Origin: Dendrocalamus latiflorus
Lineage: Eukaryota > Streptophyta > Magnoliopsida > Poales > Poaceae
Assembly (NCBI GenBank): GCA_017311315.1
Contig: CM029664.1
Coordinates: 42,508,568-42,572,567 of the forward strand
Reading direction: 5' to 3'
Length of the DNA: 64,000 nt
A program made the position numbers and the translations under genes. The notes below the pieces were generated by a model. That model saw only the letters and a list, made by a program, of their open reading frames with translations. It ran no database searches and was not told where the DNA came from. This document shows, one piece after another, positions 1-11,639 of the stretch (positions within the stretch are counted from its first letter, which is position 1; each line of letters opens with the position of its first letter).

Positions 1-208
1 CTGGCGGAGCTAGAGCAAAATGGAGGGGGTGCACCACTTCAAAACGAATGGGCTGGACAGGGCGAGTGAGGATGTTTTTTGAGCTAGGGATACACCATAT
101 TGGGCCAAGGGGGGTGCACAAAGGGTGAATATTTACTAGTAATAACTAAATTTTGTTTTGGAACCGGGTTCCTGGGAACCCCCTCCGGCCCATGTGCCTC
201 CGCCCCTG
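1..208. mobile_element. Small hAT-like MITE, left tip cut by the window edge
   Basis: The left end reads TGGCGGAGC followed by a G-rich run. The right end is its rough inverted complement (GCCTCCGCCCCTG, ending at 208). This GGCGGAG terminus is the same type as that of the large hAT element at 14589-21630. There is no coding capacity. It lies in what should be the intron of the receptor kinase gene that follows. The outermost left bases fall outside the window, so no target-site duplication can be checked. Confidence 0.4.
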
Positions 209-250
209 GTTACGCCTGTCTCACTCTTTGCGTATGTTGCAGTAGATAAA

Positions 251-492
251 GGGCCTGTTCTTTTCGACTGAAGCTAATGGCTTTTGACTTTTATTATAGT
301 ACCTAACTTTTAAATGAAGTATTTTCTCAAGACGGGATCTACAAATTAATTGTAGTACATATTAAAATCCTAACATCTATATCAACAAAAATCGGAAGCG
401 AGTATCTCCCTCTCCGTAATCTTTGTCGCAAATAGCTAAAATTCAAAATTTTCAGCTAAAAATCATAAGCCGCAGCCGAAAAGAATAGGCCC
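251..492. mobile_element. MITE with GGGCCTGTTCTTTTCG inverted ends
   Basis: An AT-rich 240-bp non-coding element begins GGGCCTGTTCTTTTCG and ends CGAAAAGAATAGGCCC, an almost perfect terminal inverted repeat. A second member of the family lies at 54128-54368. It shares the ends and an internal stretch around the words ACGGGATCTACA and GTAGACCCCGTC. I see no convincing target-site duplication. The superfamily is uncertain. It lies about 80 bp before the splice acceptor of the kinase exon at 574. Confidence 0.7.
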
Positions 493-573
493 TTCCACAT
501 AAACAAGTCTAGATGCTCTAAGTTGCATCCTATTCTACTGAAGCCTTTTCCCTTCCTATTTGTCTACGTGCAG

Positions 574-1625
574 ATATAATAGCAAGCACCTCGAGCGTTC
601 TTCTGCTATGCCTACTTTTCTTGGCAATTTTGCTGGGCCGCAAGAAATACAGGTTCAAAAAGATATCAAAGGAAACACCCAGGATTGAGTCCTTCCTACA
701 AAAGAATGGAACCCTACATCCGAAAAGATACACTTACGCACAAGTCAAAAGAATGACGAAGTCTTTTGCTGAAAAGTTGGGTCAAGGTGGATTTGGTGCT
801 GTTTACAGAGGCGACCTCTCTGATGGCCGTCCTATAGCAGTCAAGATGCTAAAAGACCCCAAGGCTGATGGGGAGGAGTTCATCAATGAGGTAGCTAGCA
901 TTAGCAAAACTTCTCATGTCAACGTTGTTACCCTCTTAGGATTTTGCTTGGAAGGATCCAAAAGGGCACTAATCTATGACTACATGCCTAATGGTTCACT
1001 TGAAATGTATGCCTTCAATGAAAACTCTAAAGGTGAAAATGCTCTAGGCTGGGAGAAATTATTTGATATAGCAGTTGGCATTGCTCGAGGACTTGAATAT
1101 CTCCACCGTGGATGCAATACTCGCATCGTGCACTTTGATATCAAACCCCACAACATTCTATTGGATCAAGATTTCTGTCCTAAGATATCTGATTTTGGAT
1201 TAGCTAAGCTGTGCCTCAATAAAGAGAGCGCTATTTCCATTGGTGGTGCAAGAGGAACAATAGGCTATATTGCCCCTGAGGTCTATTCAAAGCAATTTGG
1301 AGCAGTCAGTAGCAAGTCTGATGTCTATAGTTATGGAATGATGGTCCTTGAGATGGTTGGGGCAAGGGAGAAGAATATCAATGCAAGTAGTGAATCCAGC
1401 AGCCAATATTTCCCAGAGTGGATTTATGATCATTTAGATGAATATTGCGTCAGTGCTTCTGAGATTAATGGCAAGGTCACAGAGATTGTAAGGAAGATGA
1501 TAATGGTTGGGTTGTGGTGTATACAATTAAGTCCCCCTAATCGGCCAACAATGACTCGAGTCGTCGAGATGCTAGAAGGGAGCACAAGTGGCCTGGAATT
1601 GCCACCAAAAGTGCTTTTGAGTTGA
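574..1625 (+). CDS. LRK10-like receptor kinase, copy 1: transmembrane and kinase exon (5' exon outside window)
   Basis: This is the last exon of a leaf-rust-10-like (LRK10L) receptor-like serine/threonine kinase, a plasma-membrane protein. A splice acceptor (GTGCAG) precedes 574. Two phase-completing bases are followed by a hydrophobic segment (about 20 residues), a short basic stretch and a full kinase domain. Visible motifs are the glycine loop LGQGGFGAVYRG, the VAIK-type lysine in IAVKML, the catalytic loop IVHFDIKPHN (Phe in place of the HRD arginine, so a non-RD kinase), DFGLAKL and GYIAPE. The frame is open over about 350 codons and ends in TGA. The exon structure and phase match the complete paralogue at 27545-30772, whose first exon carries the extracellular domains. 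The corresponding exon here must lie left of the window, because 1-573 holds only intron and MITEs. The copy looks functional over the visible part, but completeness cannot be judged. Confidence 0.9.
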
Positions 1626-2384
1626 TGCATGGATATGTTTCTTTCGGATGTTGTTCACTTGTTGCACAACCGCAAACATTTATTAGTAATTTTGTAGATA
1701 TAAAACTTGCAACAAAAGTTGTAGTTGGTCTGTAAACGGTGGCAGAACCAGGAAATTCGGGGGTGCCCACATAACATTGTATGATGGAATCATTTGTTCA
1801 AACTCACTGCTAATACCGACCCTCTTTTGTGCAGTTTTACTCAGATCATTCGATAAATGAATTACAGATTCAGTAGTTGGCTCAGTTTCAAATACCCTTC
1901 ATTCCTTACGAAATACTAGACAAACTATAAATGGCAAATAAAATTCAATCAACAGTCCAACTAGAACTACAATGCCCAATTGTTGAATGCTTGAATTGTA
2001 AATTGGGCGTTCGATATTTGGAGCCAGAGCGACCAAACTGGAATAATGAAGTTATAGTTCAGGCTTCAGATGTCAGCTGGTCGCCGTCGGCCGTAGCGGT
2101 GCCGCCTCCGCCTGAGTCGAGGCCCGGCGACCGCAGCCGCGCGGGAATGCAGTAAGTCCGGCAACGGCGAGAGCGGAGATCCCGGTGAGCGCGGCAGGCG
2201 CAGGGAGTACCTCACTAGGGAGGGGGCCCGTGAGCGCCGCGAGCTGGGGAGCGCAGTGGTGCGAAGCGACCGGGTGTCAGGGCCCGGAGAGTCCTGTGCA
2301 CGAGTGTGAGGAGGCCAGGGATTTGCATTTTCCGCAAGCCCCCGCGTTCGTTTTTTGCGGGCCGTGGGCCACTCAGCCGCTGTG
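1626..2384. other. 3' flank of LRK10L copy 1; hAT-like edge and GC-rich tract, no gene
   Basis: About 110 bp of 3' flank are followed at about 1739 by a hAT-like left edge (GGTGGCAGAACCAGG followed by GGGGGTGCCC), resembling the other GGCGGAG-type termini in the window. No matching right end is found. From about 2070 to 2370 the sequence becomes GC-rich with short open frames that have no recognisable domain. I see no supported gene. Confidence 0.4.
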
Positions 2385-2660
2385 GCAGATGGCTCATGCG
2401 CGTTTTATTTTTTTAAAAATAGTCTATTTTTATTTGAAATAACAGAAATATATCTATGTAAAATTTCTTTTACAAGAATGACCTTTAGTAGCCCAACCGT
2501 TAAACGACTGGAACCTGTCGCCCAATAGCCGCGCGACACACAAGCAGCCCGTGGACCGTTGGGCGACATAATTGCAGTCGCCGATCAGTTAGGTGACTGG
2601 GACCAGTTGCCTAACGTTGGGCGACTGCAGGTTCCAGTTAGTCAACCGTTCGATGACTAG
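2385..2660 (+). repeat. Left TIR of the large MULE
   Basis: The reverse complement of this stretch matches 14185-14460. The shared order is CATGCGC, an AT-rich run with TAGTCTATTTTT, ACAGAAATATA, AATGACCTT, then several direct copies of a GTTGGGCGACT-type word. The arm therefore contains its own short repeats (CCCAACCGTT, GTTGGGCGAC), which is common in long MULE ends. Confidence 0.75.
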
Positions 2661-3474
2661 ACGTGCATATAAATTGGCCACTCGGCCAAGCCCCTAGCCA
2701 TTCGCCGACCCCACGTCGCGCGAAGAAGAGAGAAAAGAGAAGGGAAAGCAAGAAGAGAAGAGGAGAGGGAAGAAAAGGAGAGGAGAGAGAGAGAAAGAAG
2801 GAGAGGATCCGCTAATTCTGTGAAGTAAATAGTTTGTTTCATGTATAATTAAGATTCGTAGAAAATTATAGTTGTAGAAAAGAATAGTACAACTTTGGTA
2901 CGAAGTAAATAGTCGTAGAAAATTTAATAAATATAGTTGTAATAGAAAATTGTAATTGTCGAAAATTTAGTCAATATTATGTACGAAATAAGCATCCGTA
3001 GGACATTATAATTGTTAAAATTTTAGTCAATACTTTTGTACGAAGTAAATAGTTCACTTTGTGCAAAACACTATTATGTAACATTTATGATTAATTACGA
3101 ATGAATATAATGTCGTTAGTACATTGAAAATTCACACATATCGTTAGAACTGGTATTTTGGCATTTAAATCAATATGTCATGTAAATTATCGAAACTCAT
3201 TAGGAATTATTTACAGTAGGAGAGAGCTGAAGCAACGAGAGAGGAGCGGCGTCGGTGTGCGTGGAAGCCGATAGGAAGTTGATGCATATTGGGTAGGAGG
3301 AAAGGGGGCGTTGTCGATTCGAATGAGGATGGGTTACGCTATGAAGGTAGTGTAGTTGGTTATGATAGGCGAACGGTCGTACAAATGTAAATTACAGTAC
3401 AATAATACTTGCATAGTGTGAGGCGCAATTTGACCAGTTGCAACATTGAAAATATTTGCAGGTAGACATCAGTA
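2661..3474. other. MULE 5' non-coding region
   Basis: It starts with a purine-rich GAGA-type tract at 2725-2805 and continues as AT-rich DNA with loosely repeated words (GTAGAAAATTATAGTTGTAG, TACGAAGTAAATAG) at 2850-3060. It looks like a subterminal repeat region plus transposase leader. No gene is seen here. Confidence 0.5.
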
Positions 3475-5458
3475 ATGCCGATACCCACTATATTGAAAGT
3501 GCGTTACGGTGTCGGCACCGTTCGTGAAGGTCCGAACGGTGTTGACTTGAGCAGTTTTGTGCAAGCCACTCTGGTACACCTAGACGGTAAGAATGCTTGA
3601 ATTGTAGATGTGATGCACTGATTCACCCGCAGCTTCTCCTTGGACTTTGAGGTGTGCAGCGTCATCATACAAGGGCTTTAGAGCCGGTCTCCCATAGACA
3701 TTAGATGGAAGTTGAGAACATTGATGCGCACTGTTGCGTGGAAGGGGTTTGTGCAAGACTGCCAGTCCCGTGGATATGAGTGCGTACTTCTTATGCAACC
3801 ATGCCCAACAGAAGTTGTACAAAGCCGTGTCGGTGGCTATCATCTGGGTGATGCGAGCGGCTCGGGTGCCCAGCATGTTGGTCAAGAGGAGGACCTGGAG
3901 GCCGGTGTCAGAGAGGGTGCGAAGGGAGTTGCTTGTGATGAGGCCGATGACATAGATGGACGAGAGGAAGAAGGGTCACGGCATGGTGAGTCTATAGGAT
4001 AGGCTGATGAAGGAGAGCATGTGGAGTACATAGTGCATCAAATGGACAGCGATGACCAGATCACCTGGGCTAAAGAGGAAGTTGTACAAGAGGACGATGA
4101 GGACAATTCCGATGAGGATGATGCTCCCATCCCATAGGAATGGAACATGTTTGATGCTGAAGGTGTTGCTGCACATGACGAGCACGAATCACTATGGGAG
4201 TATCATAGCATAGAGGTTCGGTTGCACTCAATGTTTACTGACAAAGCATCGTTGCAGGATTCTATCAAACTTTGGGCCCTATCCATCCAGTAGACTTTTT
4301 GGATTGTGAAATCTAGCCAAAAGTAGTACACCATGAAGTGCGAGCAGGCCAGTTGTCCTTGGAGGGTACAAATACATAGACCGAAGTATGAGATTCACTG
4401 GATTGTCTTGAAGGTGGAGTTATACTTCTGTATTCTCAGTAGTGTTTTGCCGATCCATCGTAACCTAACATATGGCTTTATAGCCAATTTGATGTGTGGA
4501 GAGATAGTGGAGAAGAAGGATATCGAGGCCACGTATATCATGGCGGCTATCGAGAAGAAATTTAAGTATAAGATTAGGTACACGAAGGCATGGCGTGCGA
4601 AGTAGAAGGCTTTGAAAAAATGGTTCAGGTCTTTCATGGCGGTGTATGACAAGCTTCCTCGTATGCTTTAGGTGTTGCAGGATAGGAACTCGGGCATGTA
4701 CATTACTGTAAAGGACAAGCCATCTACAAGGCTGCCAGGTTTTGCGGTATTGCAGAGGGCCTTCTTAGCCTTCAGTGTGTGTATCGAGGCATTCAGTCAT
4801 ATGCTTCCCGTGATCTTAGTTGATAGGACCTTTTGACTGGCAAATACAAGAGCCAGATCCTTATGGCCATTGCATTGATGGCAACAATCAAATTCTGCCC
4901 TGGCTATCACATTCATGGAAAGTGAGAATTATGACAGCTGGTTTGGTTCCTTCGACATGTGAGGGTTAGAGTTGTCGGTGCTCGTCCTGGTGTGTACATA
5001 ATCCATGATCGCCACGCTAGGATGGTGAAGGCCATAAGAAAACTTTAGGACGACCCCGAGGAGCCCTTCCCTTGGCTGGATATGAGGAACAAATGATGCA
5101 TTCGTCACCAGGGGGCCAACTTCTTCAAGCAGTTTCCGAAGCAACCGTTGATGAAGCTATTCAAGAGGCTGACTATGTAGAACCAAAAGCAAAAATTTGA
5201 CGCTTTATGGACGCTATTGGATGAGCACAGTAGGAAGCTCGTCGACGAGAGGAACAAGGGATTGGCCATGCCCAGCGGCACAACCCGAATGCCTCATAGC
5301 ACTGGCTAAGCCTGATGCAGCTGATTCGAGGAGGAGCTCGTGGGACATCAAGTGCTTCTCATACTGGATCGAGGCCAAACCATTGAAGAAGTGGTCCCTG
5401 CTGTACGACACGGACGGCGTGAGGTATGGCATAATGACGACTAACCTTGTTGAGGTGT
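3475..5458 (+). pseudogene. MuDR/MULE-type transposase, multiply broken
   Basis: Read across frames, the region gives the standard order of a plant MULE transposase. The N-terminal segment has a VRYGVGTVREGPNGVD-like stretch from about 3498. An acidic linker follows. The zinc-binding DNA-binding region contains KCEQASCPWRV (about 4333). Then comes the core with GEIVEKKDIEATYIM, KFKYKIRYTKAWRAK (to 4605) and VKDKPSTRLPGFAVLQRA (about 4710). The stretch LVDRTF resembles the DDE-region IDGTFL but carries a stop after it. The C-terminal part shows KKWSLLYDTDGVRYGIMTT (about 5383-5445), highly typical of this family. There are in-frame stops (for example TAG at 4291, 4327 and 4669) and several frame changes. 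The coding sequence ends abruptly in NLVEV where the next element begins at 5459. It cannot make an active transposase. Confidence 0.85.
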
Positions 5459-6440
5459 TGTTAGATCGAGCAGGCCGATTAGAGGGGGTGAATAGGTGGT
5501 CTAAAAATTCTTCTAATTAATTATTAATTTCTATGTGGCTAAACCAAGCAAATAATGCAGAAGCTTAACTCTAGGTTTAGCACAAAAAACGTCTAAAACA
5601 ACTGGGTTCACCTGAGTGCACCAACAACCTAAGACTATGTCAAGGTTTGCAATGCTAGGATGACAAGCAATCAAATTAATTCTATGAGTGTAAATTGAGT
5701 ACAAGAAAATAAACCACAATTGACACGATTGCTTTTTACCATGGTGTTCGGAAACTTCTTATAACCTTCTTTGAGAAGATGCCTCCAATGCTGTCTAGGA
5801 GTTGACAAACTCCAAGAGTAATAAGTCAAGCCCTTTTCTTGACTCCCACCACATGCGACAAATGCACACTGCTCAAATGGATACACAAGCCACCTCTAGA
5901 TGCAACACATGCAATCTAGAACCTTCCTCCTTGCTCACAAGGTGCAACATATGCACAATTAAGTGGAGGGTCTCACACTAGCTCAAGAGAGTGAAATGGA
6001 GTAAAACATTCCCTTCTCCAACCGGCTATAAGGGGGTATATATACCCCACACCTCAAAACTAGCCGTTGGGATAGAAAATCAGGATTTTTAGAAGTACCG
6101 CTAGCAAACAACTGGTACTTTTGCTCCCCTCAGCAATAGTCAGAAAACTAGCCATTGCAGGCAAATTTGGTAGTTCCATCGTGCAACTTCTAGTACTACC
6201 GATCATTGGAAGTACCACAGCACTCGTGTGGAACTACCAATTTCTTTAGAAACAAGAAGACTCCACATAGGTGTCTCTCTGGAAAAAACATATCGGTACA
6301 TAATCCAGACGTTCCGTAAATCAGAAGTACCGCTCAAACATAGCCGGTAGTACCGCTCACTGATCGGACCGCTCACATAGAGACGATCGGACCGCTCACA
6401 CAGAGCTGGTTGAAAGTACCGATCCGGGATGTCAAAAGGG
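5459..6440 (+). repeat. Left about 1-kb inverted arm
   Basis: Inverted partner of 11640-12779. It contains a TATATATA stretch (6037-6044) framed by GGGGG and CCCC, mirroring TATAAATA at 12005-12012 in the other arm. It also has an inner zone of GAAGTACCG/GGTACTT words (6080-6430). No open reading frame of note. Confidence 0.75.
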
Positions 6441-7559
6441 CTTGCGAGATCTGGGAGGAGGGGCACCGCAACGATGAGTAAACCAAGCATATACGTTTGG
6501 AGACGAAAGCTCATCTCGAGGCATGCACGCGCAGGGAGCACGAGACTCACGAGATGGAGCATGATAAAAAGAGAGAAATAGCGGCCAAGGCCAAAGAGGC
6601 CATTGAGGAGTTTAACGCTGAGCTCGTAAGGAAAGGAAAATGGCCCCGGTTCACGCAGAGAAGGGAAAATGGCCCTGGTCCACGTAGTAGGTTGGGCCGT
6701 TCCGTACTAGGCCCCCGAAGGTCGAGTTTATTTCCATTCTAAAAAGGCGCATATGTATCGTAGGAGTACTTTAGTTTGTTACATCGTGCATGATGATTTT
6801 TCTTATGCATGTAACTGTTTAACATGAGAAATCACTCCTGGATTTCTTGTCTCGGGGTATAAGGTGCGGGCGTGTCAGTGTACTAAAGTACACAAAAATA
6901 AATAAACACAACAAAAGTAGGAAAAACATGTATTTTATTCATTCACTGAAGAATAACAAAATTATAAGTTCCCTTTGTGTATATGTGCTCCATAACCCAC
7001 TTTACATAGCAGATCTAGCATAGGCGATGTGTTCTTCTAGTTCCTGGGGCCTCGGAAGGCTCCCGGTTAATTACATCCGTGGGGTAAGCCCACGGAATAC
7101 CTCTGATTAAGCTGTGCATTGGTCGTCGTCATCAGTCGTCGCTTCATGTTCTCCATGCATTTGATGAATGATTGATGTTGATGTGGCTGTTGGCATGACC
7201 CATAGCCTCATTGGTCTATGGGGCCGTTGACAGTGTAGCCTTTGTATTGGCCATGCCCACTTGTGCCGCTCGACCTCGTCGGTATCAAACGACACATAAA
7301 ATTAAGGTGGTTAAAAGTGTGCATGATTCATGTCAAGCATGACTAATTTGATGGCACAATAGTAGAATTAGTGTAGTAGACATACTTAATTCGGGTGGTG
7401 AGGCTGGCAGAGCAGAACGTTTGGGTCAAATGTCGAAGTGGTCAAAAGTGACCAAAAGGGAAGGACCCCTCTGTTGTGTAGACGCACTTAGCCAAACTCA
7501 AATGTCTTAAGGGCAAACCAACCTTACTTTTAACAGGGCAGGATGCTAGGGTCTAGTAT
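6441..7559. other. Inner region with one orphan frame
   Basis: At 6497-6742 an open frame shows a charged, helix-forming stretch (KKREIAAKAKEAIEEFNAEL followed by a KGKWPRFT motif). It looks like a real protein fragment, possibly the tail of a transposon protein, but I do not recognise the family. The rest (6743-7559) holds a TATTTTATTCATTCA-type AT-rich stretch and no gene. Confidence 0.3.
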
Positions 7560-10190
7560 TGACGTGGTCTAAAGTGATCATGTGAAACGACTCCTCAAAA
7601 GCTAGACAGCTATCAGCACTCAGGAGTGATTGATAGTTGAAAGCCTGAAACCATTGGCAGAAACCTTCGGCTGTCGGATGTAGTCAGTAGTCGAAAGCTG
7701 GAAGCCATCAGCAATCAGAAATACTCGATAGTCAAAAGCTGTAAGTCATCAGCAATCCAGCATAATTGGTGGTCGAAAGTTGGGAATCATCAGTAATTGG
7801 AAATACTCGAAGATCGAAGGCTAGAAGCCATTAGCAATCGAACATAGTTGGTGGTCGAAGGCCAAAAGCCATTGGCAATCGATCATAGTTGTTGGTCAAA
7901 AGCAAACGTGGTCAAAAACCATCAGAAGGCATTCATGGTTGAAAGCCATCATAGTCAAAATCCATCGAAACTGGCCCATAGTTAAAAGCCATCACGGTTG
8001 AAATCCATCTGAAGCGGTTTGTGGTCGAAAGACATCGTGGTCGAAAAACATCAAAAGGTGTTCGTGGTCGAAAGCCATCGTTGTCAAAATCCAACAGAAG
8101 TGGTTCGTGTTCGAAAGATATCATGGTCAAAATCCATCAAAAGGCGTCCGTGGTCAGAATCCACCGTAGTCAAAAACCATCAGAAGGCGTCCGTGGTCGA
8201 AAGCCATCATAGTTGAAATCCAACAGAACCAGCCTATGGTCAAAGTCCATCAGAAGGCATTGTGGTTGAAATCCACCATGGTCAAAATTCATCGGAAGAC
8301 ATCCATGGTCAAAATCCAACAAAAATTGTCTGTGGTTGAAAGCCAGCATGGTCGACATCCATCAGAAACCCTCCGTGGTCAAAACCATCGTGGTCGAAAT
8401 CCATCAAAAGCTGTCCGTGGTCGAAAGCCATCATGGTCAAAATCCAACGGAAGTTGTCCGTGCTCAAAAGTCATCGACCATCACTCGTGATCGAAAGCCC
8501 TCATGGTCAAAATCCAATGGATGTTGTCCATGGTCACATGTGGTTGATAGTTGAAAGATGAAAGCCATCGATCATCAGTCATAGCTGGTAGTCAGAAGCC
8601 ATCGACCATTAGTCATAATCCCTAGTCGGAAGCCATCGACCATCGGTCATACCTAGTAGTCAGAAGACATCGACCATCAGTTGTAAGATGGTAGTTAGAA
8701 TCTATTGACTATCGGTCGTGGTCTGTAGTCAGAAGCCATCAACCATCGGTTGTGGCCAACAGTTGGAAACCATCGATGATCAGTCGCAAGCCGGTTATTG
8801 TAGCAGGACCAATTACTGTAGCACACCTTATCCGAGTATTACTGGTGATCGGTGGGCATACAAGTACAACGGACGGTCAAAAGTGTAAGAATACAACTGG
8901 CTATTGGAGGTGACCGAGTACCAAAGGTGGTCGATGATGCTCGAGTACAACGAGCAGTTGAAGGCATACGAGTGCCAAAGGCAGTCATGAACATCTGAGT
9001 ATGATGGACGGTCGATGTCGCTCCAGTACAGTGAGCGATCGTAAGCGACGGTATTGAAAGCGGTCAGAGGTGCCTGTCCTCGACAAACAGTAGGAGATGC
9101 TTGTGTACGACAAGCAATCAGAGGCATTCTATCTCGAGAAGCCATGGGAAGCATCTGTCTTCGACAAGCGGTCAAAAGCACACGTGTAAGATAGCAATCA
9201 GAGACGTTCATCATTGATGAGCGGTCAGAGGCACTTGTGTACAATAAGCAATCAGAGTCGTCCGAGTACCAAAAGGTGGTCAGAGCCGCTTGAGTACGGC
9301 GAACAGTCATGTATGACTGAGTATCAAAGTTGTTCGGGGATGTTTGAGTATGACGAGTTTTCAAAGGCGTATGAGTGGGAGGCATTCAACTTTGACAATC
9401 AGTGGGAGGCGCTTAACTTCAACAACAGGTCGGAGGTCTCTGTCTTTGACAAGTGATCAAAGGCATTCAACTTCGATAAGCAGTTGGGAGGCATCTCAGT
9501 ACATCATCCAGTCATAAGTGACTGAGTATCATTGGTGGTTGTAAGCAACTAAGTACGGTGGGCGGTTGATGGTGCCTGAGGTGGTCGACGACACCTGATT
9601 ACAGCGGGCGATTGATGGCGACCGGGTACTGTGGGCGGTTGATGACGTCCAAGTACGGTGGGTGGTTGATGGCCCCGGGTGCCGAAAGTGGTCGTAGACA
9701 TCCAGGCCCAGTGGGTGGTTAATGATGTCGGAGTGTTGTGGGTGATCGATGGCGCCTGAGTATTGAAAGCGGTCATATGTGATCGGATATCAGCAGTAGT
9801 CGGTGATGTCTAAGTTCATCAGACGGTCATAAGCGAGCAATCACAGAAGGTGGTCGTAAGTGACCGAGCATAGGAGGTGCATGTAAGCGACCGAGTATCA
9901 AAGCTATCGGTGATGCCTTAGTACAATAGATTGTCGTAAGGGACCGAGTCCACAAGGTGGTCAACGATGCCTGAGTATCACCAGCGATCGATGATGCCTG
10001 AGTATGGTAGACGGTTGTAAGGGACCAAGCCCAGAAGGCGGTCTACGACGTCTGAGTACAGCTGGAAATCGTAAGTGACCGAGTATCACCGGCAGTCATA
10101 AGCGACCGAACACGGTAGGTGGTCATGAGTGATCAAGTATAGTAGGCAGTCGTAGAAGACCAAGCTCAGCGGGTGACTAGGACAACTTCA
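7560..10190 (+). repeat. 2.6-kb degenerate tandem repeat field (GGTCGAAAGCCATC type)
   Basis: A long run of diverged units of about 36-45 bp is built from GTGGTCGAAAGCCATCATGG and GTCAAAATCCATCAGAAGG. The character shifts from left to right: AGCCATCAGCAATC-type units near 7620-7900, the most regular units at 7930-8560, TCGACCATCAGTC units at 8560-8790, and GAGTACNNNGGNGGTCG units at 8800-10170. Open frames on both strands here (for example 8019-8554) are by-products of the repeat period and not genes. The GGTCG word links this field to the repeat tracts at 13370, 18890, 45951 and 47460. Confidence 0.7.
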
Positions 10191-11639
10191 ATGTTTATTT
10201 GAGTTTATCTTTGGTTAGTCTCATTTGGATAGAAAGGTGAAATCAAAGAGGTATGCATTCGAGCTCACTCTCTCATTTACTAATGCATTCCTTAGATCCA
10301 AAATATAGATTGAACTCCTCAACTAGTCTAAAATGAAAATATGCATATGTCTTTATTTATATACATTTGTATGCACATATTTAGGGGGAGCTCTCTCTAT
10401 AGTTTGGAGTTTCATAAGTATTGATCCATACTTCTTTCAATATGCATATTTAGGATCTTTACTTGGAAACATATTCTTGAGTATATGTAACTTGTGTAGT
10501 TCATATATACTCATGTGTGATCGGGTTGTCATCTAGCTTCTCCATTATGTGTTAATGGATAGATGATTTATGATAACCAGATTGGTAAGCTTTGTTTAAA
10601 TCTCATCGTAGAGTATATATTTGTTGTGTACAAGTTGTATACTCGCAAATCAATTTTATATCTTATTATTTGTTGAGATTGTCATGAATTACCAAAAAGG
10701 AAAAATTGTTGAATCTAGTCCCTCCATTATGTGTTAATGGTGAAGTTTGGTAATTGATGACAATTGTTTTGTGGACTAACATTTTCCATGAGTTGGATGA
10801 ATATGTTAGGTTCCACAAATGAGAACGACTTGGAATAATTTCATGTGTTGAAGTTCATTAAGTCAAGATTGAGAAAAAGATAGTTTCATGAGTTGAAGGC
10901 TATCAAAGAAGAAGATGGATTCATGTGTTGAAGGCCATCGAGAAGAAGATGCGTCATGAGTTGATGCATGTTCAAATGGAGATGATCATGTGTTGATCAT
11001 CAAGACAAGTGAAGACCATCATGTATTGATGAAATTGATGAAAAGAATGCATCATGAGTTGATGCATATCGAGGAAATGACCCAAGGTAAAGGTATGACT
11101 AGCTAGGGTTAAGAATGTGTTCATAGTCTTTTACCGGTCTTGGTGTTTGGTTGGAAGACCGGATTGCTAGTGTATGCTGCCGTACTATTAAGAGGGGTCA
11201 TATCTAGTAGTTTGAGTCTCATCATGTGTTGATAGCTCAAACCTCACTCGCTCTAGCTCATCTTGACATGATGCCATTATTTGCGAATGTGTTTTGCAAA
11301 TAGTTTAGGCTCATGCATCTAATCCTTGTAACATTTGACTATACTTTGCAAATGTGTTTTGCAAAAGGTTGAAGTCCATGTACCTAATCCTTGTAGCATG
11401 ATCTAAGTTTGCAAATGTGTTTTGCAAAAGTTGGAGATCATGCATTATCCCATGACATGGTCTAAAATTGTTTGTTGCTATTTCCTTTGACATTAGACCA
11501 TAGTAGTGACTCTTTGGATGTCTTTTGATTTATGCATTGATCTAATGTGTTTGAGGTCATGCAAATAGATGGGTTGTGTAGCCCTCTGAATAAGCTTTCC
11601 ATAGAGTTCAAGATCACTCAATTCCGACATCGGAGTCAA
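10191..11639. other. AT-rich non-coding interior
   Basis: No gene is seen. At 10850-11070 there is a loose series of ATGTGTTGA/ATGAGTTGA words, and at 11280-11420 a series of TTTGCAAATGTGTTTTGCAAA words. Both suggest eroded short tandem repeats within the transposon. Confidence 0.4.

Noticed and set aside
7933..8554. Long open frames on both strands with repeated protein words
   Set aside because: They follow the period of the degenerate GGTCGAAAGCC repeat. All frames are similarly open and no domain is present.
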